NCBI GenBank assembly: GCA_030040495.1
Contig: JASHTP010000434.1
Location: 1 to 6,833 of the forward strand
Direction: 5' to 3'
DNA: 6,833 nucleotides
Source: Alphaproteobacteria bacterium
GTDB taxonomy: Bacteria > Pseudomonadota > Alphaproteobacteria > ATCC43930 > CGMCC-115725
Shown here: positions 1-6,833 of the stretch, piece after piece
Position numbering within the stretch: position 1 is the first letter of the stretch
How the letters are laid out: each line of letters begins with the position of its first letter
Made by a program: the position numbers and the translations under genes
The notes under the pieces: generated by a model
Databases searched by the model: none
What the model saw: the letters and a program-made list of their open reading frames with translations, nothing else
What the model was told of the DNA's origin: nothing

Positions 1-2
1 CG

Positions 3-23
3 GAGCAGATGCACCTTTATCTC
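3..23 (+). repeat. Left-edge copy of the gltD C-terminal tail sequence (pair of 984-1004)
   Basis: In the gltD frame this stretch encodes EQMHLYL. The same seven residues occur near the C-terminus of the gene, encoded at 984-1004. The two 21-base segments agree at 18 positions, and all three differences are at third codon positions and silent. The two preceding bases, CG, would also fit an alanine codon, as in the downstream copy. The silent differences suggest a diverged coding copy rather than an exact duplication. Confidence 0.6.
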
Positions 24-1052
24 AGAGAGAAGGCGATGTCGCCCTCGGCGGCGATCGTCGGCGCCGGCCCGGCCGGGCTGGCGGCGGCCGAGCAGCTCCG
101 GCGCCGCGGCTACCAGGTCCATGTCTATGACCGCCACGACCGCGTCGGCGGCCTGCTCGTCTACGGCATCCCCAACTTCAAGCTCGAGAAGCAGGTGGTG
201 GCGCGCCGCCACGCGCTGCTGGCGGAGGCGGGGGTGCGCTTCCATCTCGGCGTCGGCGTCGGCGAGCAGGTGAGCCTGGCCGAGCTCAGAGCGCGCCACG
301 ACGCCGTGCTCGTCGCCACCGGCGTCTACAAGGCGCGCGATCTCGCCTGTCCCGGCGTGGGATTGGGCAATGTCGTGCCGGCGCTGGCCTATCTCGTCGC
401 TTCCAACCGCAAGGGCCTCGGCGACGCGGTGCCGGAATTCGACAGCGGCGCGCTCGACGCGCGCGGCAAGCACGTCGTCGTCATCGGCGGCGGCGACACG
501 GCGATGGATTGCGTGCGCACCGCGGTGCGCCAGGGCGCCGCGTCGGTGCGCTGCCTCTATCGCCGCGACCGCAAGAACATGCCGGGCTCGCAGCGCGAGG
601 TGCGGCACGCCGAGGAGGAGGGGGTCGAGTTCCTCTGGCTCGCCGCGCCCGAAGCGCTCCTCGGCAACGGCGTCGTGCGCCAGGTGCGCGCCCACCGCAT
701 GCATCTGGGCGTCGCCGACGCCAGCGGCCGGCAGGCGCCGCAGCCGCTGCCCGGCAGCCATTTCGACATCCCGGCCGAGCTCGTCATCACCGCGCTCGGC
801 TTCGATCCCGAGGAGCTGCCGCGTCTCTTCGCCGCGCCCGAGCTGGCGGTCACGCGCTGGGGCACGCTCAAGATCGACCAGCGCCGCATGACGACCTCGC
901 TCGACGGCGTCTTCGCCGCCGGCGACATCGTGCGCGGCGCCTCGCTCGTCGTCTGGGCGATCCGCGACGGCCGCGACGCCGCCGAGCAGATGCATCTTTA
1001 CCTGCAGGCGAAGGAAGCGGCGCAGCCGGCCTCGGTCGCCGCGGCGGAGTGA
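9..1052 (+). CDS. gltD: Glutamate synthase small (beta) subunit, FAD/NADPH module; N-terminal iron-sulfur domain not present in the window
   Basis: This is the electron-input subunit of NADPH-dependent glutamate synthase, which oxidises NADPH at FAD and passes electrons to GltB in the cytoplasm. Counting from the ATG at 9 (347 residues), the FAD-binding motif GAGPAG is at 18-23, followed by RVGGLLVYGIP at 45-55. The NADPH-binding motif VIGGGDTAMD is at 158-167, CLYRRD at 182-187, and the second FAD motif, AAGDIVRGASLVVWAIRDGRDAA, covers 303-325. The match to alphaproteobacterial GltD as I remember it is very close from residue 15 to the end. The family is usually about 480 residues. The roughly 140-residue N-terminal part with the 4Fe-4S cysteines is missing, and residues 1-12 do not look like the normal linker. 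The start is uncertain. The frame is open to the left edge, and ATG 9 has GGAG only 3 bases upstream, which is too close. ATG 36 has a purine-rich stretch before it and would give 338 residues. The gene may be 5'-partial. Its stop lies 5 bases before the next gene. Confidence 0.9.
   Translation: MHLYLREKAMSPSAAIVGAGPAGLAAAEQLRRRGYQVHVYDRHDRVGGLLVYGIPNFKLEKQVVARRHALLAEAGVRFHLGVGVGEQVSLAELRARHDAVLVATGVYKARDLACPGVGLGNVVPALAYLVASNRKGLGDAVPEFDSGALDARGKHVVVIGGGDTAMDCVRTAVRQGAASVRCLYRRDRKNMPGSQREVRHAEEEGVEFLWLAAPEALLGNGVVRQVRAHRMHLGVADASGRQAPQPLPGSHFDIPAELVITALGFDPEELPRLFAAPELAVTRWGTLKIDQRRMTTSLDGVFAAGDIVRGASLVVWAIRDGRDAAEQMHLYLQAKEAAQPASVAAAE
24..33 (+). promoter_or_regulatory. Possible ribosome binding site for an internal gltD start at 36
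   Basis: The purine run AGAGAGAAGG ends 2 bases before ATG 36, and its GAGAG part lies 6 bases before that ATG. This is a better arrangement than the one at ATG 9. If it is used, translation would begin just ahead of the FAD-binding fold and give a protein without any iron-sulfur domain. The match is imperfect and the same bases also read as codons, so this is only suggestive. Confidence 0.3.
984..1004 (+). repeat. C-terminal tail segment of gltD (pair of 3-23)
   Basis: This encodes residues 326-332 of the gltD reading frame, directly after the conserved IRDGRDAA motif. That is the expected place for the tail of a GltD protein, so this copy is in its normal context and the one at 3-23 is the displaced one. 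After it the two copies continue as QAKEA here and REKAM at the left edge, still loosely alike. Confidence 0.6.
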
Positions 1053-1057
1053 CGAGG

Positions 1058-1663
1058 ATGCTGCGGCTGCACGACTGCGCGTTCTCCGGCAATGGCTACA
1101 AGGTGCGGCTGCTGCTGACCCTGCTCGGCCTGCCGTTCGAGCGGGTCGAGTACGACATCCTGCGCGGCGCGACGCGCACGCCCGAGTTCCTGCGCCTCAA
1201 TCCCAACGGGCGCGTCCCGGTGCTCGAACTCGAGGACGGGCGCTGCCTCGCGGAATCGAACGCGATCCTCGTCTATCTCGCCGAAGGCACGCGCTTCCTG
1301 CCGCAGGACCGCTTCGAGCGCGCGCTGGCGATGCAATGGCTGTTCTTCGAGCAGTACAGCCACGAGCCCAACCTCGCCACCTTGCGCTTCTGGATCACGC
1401 ATCGCCTGATCGACGAGGAGCGCCGGCCCATGGTCGAGGGCAAGCGCCGCTGGGGCTATGCCGCGCTCGACGTCATGGAGCGGCATCTCGCGGGGCGCCG
1501 CTACTTCGTCGGCGAGCGCTATTCGATCGCCGACATCGCGCTCTACGCCTACACCCATGTCGCCGACGAGGGCGAGTTCGATCTCGCCCGCTATGGCGCC
1601 GTCCGCCGCTGGCTCGAGCGCGTCGCCGCCGAGCCGGGCCATATCGCGATCACCAGGGTCTGA
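1058..1663 (+). CDS. Glutathione S-transferase family protein
   Basis: This 201-residue protein has the two-domain plan of soluble glutathione S-transferases, which bind glutathione and conjugate it to electrophiles or act as thiol-dependent reductases or peroxidases. The thioredoxin-like N-terminal domain (about 1-78) has FSGNGYKVRL at 9-18, where Ser10 or Asn12 would sit near the glutathione thiol. It also has NPNGRVPVLE at 48-57 with the expected cis-proline, Pro54, and AESNAI at 65-70, where Glu66-Ser67 would hold the gamma-glutamyl group. The helical C-terminal domain (about 87-195) contains SIADIALYAY at 156-165, the usual N-capping box of the hydrophobic core. There is no signal peptide, so it is cytoplasmic. 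The start at 1058 is supported by GGAG at 1046-1049, 8 bases upstream. The open frame further upstream overlaps gltD and is not used. The gene lies between gltD and gltB with 5 bases on each side, implying co-expression with glutamate synthase. Its substrate cannot be read from sequence, and it may have no catalytic activity. Confidence 0.92.
   Translation: MLRLHDCAFSGNGYKVRLLLTLLGLPFERVEYDILRGATRTPEFLRLNPNGRVPVLELEDGRCLAESNAILVYLAEGTRFLPQDRFERALAMQWLFFEQYSHEPNLATLRFWITHRLIDEERRPMVEGKRRWGYAALDVMERHLAGRRYFVGERYSIADIALYAYTHVADEGEFDLARYGAVRRWLERVAAEPGHIAITRV
1655..1658 (+). promoter_or_regulatory. Probable ribosome binding site of gltB
   Basis: AGGG lies 10 bases before ATG 1669, inside the last codons of the transferase gene. 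The spacing is slightly long. With the 5-base gap between stop and start, it suggests that gltB is translated by ribosomes finishing the upstream gene. It supports 1669 over the longer open frame that extends back through the transferase gene. Confidence 0.5.
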
Positions 1664-1668
1664 CGATC

Positions 1669-6195
<4,527 letters not shown>

Positions 6196-6226
6196 GAACC
6201 CGTCCGGGCGGCATGGTAGAAGAGCG

Positions 6227-6242
6227 GGCTGCGCTTGCAGCC
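6227..6242 (+). promoter_or_regulatory. Small hairpin between gltB and the downstream gene
   Basis: GGCTGC and GCAGCC form a perfect 6-base-pair stem with a GCTT loop, followed by GGGGGTTTC. It lies 31 bases after the gltB stop and just ahead of the probable start at 6252. The stem is short and only three T residues follow, so it is at best a weak terminator or a structure that tunes downstream translation. In DNA this GC-rich it may be chance. Confidence 0.25.
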
Positions 6243-6247
6243 GGGGG
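6243..6247 (+). promoter_or_regulatory. Candidate ribosome binding site deciding the start at 6252
   Basis: GGGGG lies 4 bases before ATG 6252. It is not a perfect Shine-Dalgarno sequence, but it is closer and better placed than anything before the in-frame ATG at 6213, whose nearest candidate (AGGA at 6194-6197) is 15 bases away. Starting at 6252 also puts MSRR directly before the first membrane segment, a normal N-terminus for an inner-membrane protein. Confidence 0.4.
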
Positions 6248-6251
6248 TTTC

Positions 6252-6833
6252 ATGTCGCGCCGGGCGATGATCTGGACGGGCGTCGCGTTTCTCGCTGCCG
6301 CGCTCGCGCTCCAGGGCGTAGGGCTGTTCCTGCAGGCGGAGGCGCCGCGCGCCGGGATGATCGCCGCCGCCGGCCTCCGGGCCCTGGCGATCTATGCGCT
6401 CTGCACCATCGTCGCCCTGGTGATCTGGGCGTTCGCGCGGTTTCGCCTGGAGGATGCGCTCGGCCCCGTCGTCATCTGGGGCGGGCTCGTCGTGCTGGCG
6501 AGCGGCGCCGCCGCCGCCGCCGGCAATCTGCCGCTGCTCTTCGATCGCCTCATGGATCAGCCGCAATTCAGCCGGAGCTTCCGCGCCAGCTTCGCGCGCT
6601 CGACCACCCAGTCCTGCGTCAAAACCATCGCGGCCAACCCGCGCTCGACGCTCACCGCCGGGCAGGCCCAGGCCTATTGCGGCTGCGTCGCCGAGCGCCT
6701 GGCGGAGCGCCTCAGCGGCCGCGAGATCGGCGAGACGCTGCAGAACCGCGACCAGCTGTCGCCGGCGCTGCGCGCCAGGGCGACCGTGCTGGCGCGGAGC
6801 TGCGTCGGCGAGATCCTGCGGCAGCCGCGTTAG
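6252..6833 (+). CDS. Unrecognised inner-membrane protein with three predicted membrane segments and a four-cysteine C-terminal domain
   Basis: I do not recognise this 193-residue protein. Three hydrophobic segments are visible at about 7-27, 36-61 and 72-96. The arginines at the N-terminus (MSRR) and after segment 2 (FARFR) suggest, by the positive-inside rule, a cytoplasmic N-terminus and a periplasmic C-terminal domain (about 97-193). That domain is hydrophilic and probably helical. It has four cysteines, Cys122, Cys143, Cys145 and Cys184, spaced C-x20-C-x-C-x38-C and including AYCGCVAERL. In the periplasm they could form two disulfides; metal binding is the alternative. Small secreted proteins with a similar Y-C-x-C-V/A pattern are common in proteobacteria, but I cannot name a family. 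Base composition resembles the neighbouring genes, so nothing suggests recent transfer. It starts 56 bases after gltB on the same strand, so co-transcription is possible but unproven. An ATG at 6213 would add 13 residues. The stop is the last codon of the window. Confidence 0.8.
   Translation: MSRRAMIWTGVAFLAAALALQGVGLFLQAEAPRAGMIAAAGLRALAIYALCTIVALVIWAFARFRLEDALGPVVIWGGLVVLASGAAAAAGNLPLLFDRLMDQPQFSRSFRASFARSTTQSCVKTIAANPRSTLTAGQAQAYCGCVAERLAERLSGREIGETLQNRDQLSPALRARATVLARSCVGEILRQPR

Noticed and set aside
509..1057. Upstream extension of the transferase frame overlapping gltD
   Set aside because: The 183 extra residues are Arg/Ala-rich shadow sequence. The fold begins at MLRLHDCAFSGN, and ATG 1058 has a good ribosome binding site.
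1336..1668. Upstream extension of the gltB frame by 111 codons
   Set aside because: It runs through the transferase gene in another frame, encodes arginine-rich sequence without homology, and would bury the propeptide and catalytic cysteine far inside the protein. The start at 1669 fits the family.
6199..6208. CCCG/CGGG inverted repeat after the gltB stop as a terminator stem
   Set aside because: The 4-base-pair arms are separated by only two bases, too few to form a stable hairpin loop, and no T-run follows.
6213..6251. Alternative start of the last gene at ATG 6213
   Set aside because: There is no ribosome binding site at a usable distance, and the added 13 residues contain the hairpin sequence. 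It remains possible but is less likely than 6252.

Overview
The window carries four genes, all on the + strand and tightly packed, in DNA of very high GC with strongly G/C-biased third codon positions. From what I remember of family sequences, both glutamate synthase subunits read like those of alphaproteobacteria, especially the Azospirillum and wider Rhodospirillales type. A high-GC alphaproteobacterium is therefore the best guess. No search was run, so the genus is open.

Layout: (1) at 9-1052, the FAD/NADPH-binding part of the glutamate synthase beta subunit (GltD), without the N-terminal iron-sulfur domain the family normally has; (2) at 1058-1663, a 201-residue glutathione S-transferase-like protein; (3) at 1669-6195, a complete glutamate synthase alpha subunit (GltB) with propeptide, catalytic cysteine, FMN barrel, 3Fe-4S cysteines and C-terminal beta-helix; (4) at 6252-6833, an unrecognised protein with three predicted membrane segments and a four-cysteine tail. 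Genes 1-2 and 2-3 are each separated by 5 bases, so gltD, the transferase gene and gltB very probably form one transcription unit. Gene 4 follows after 56 bases that hold a small hairpin, and may or may not be co-transcribed. There is no gene-free stretch over 300 bases, no RNA gene, no CRISPR array and no mobile element. The only repeat I see is a short echo between the window's left edge and the end of gltD.

How the genes work together: GltB and GltD make NADPH-dependent glutamate synthase, which turns glutamine plus 2-oxoglutarate into two glutamates. GltD takes electrons from NADPH and passes them through its FAD and two 4Fe-4S clusters to the 3Fe-4S cluster and FMN of GltB. Every GltB catalytic residue I could place is present. 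The 4Fe-4S part of GltD is not visible, and the few residues in its place resemble the C-terminal tail of a GltD protein instead. This is the main oddity. It could be a rearranged or duplicated gltD, or a junction artefact at the left edge. The transferase gene between the two subunit genes and the cysteine-tailed membrane protein are the other points of interest. I saw no clearly new biological system here.
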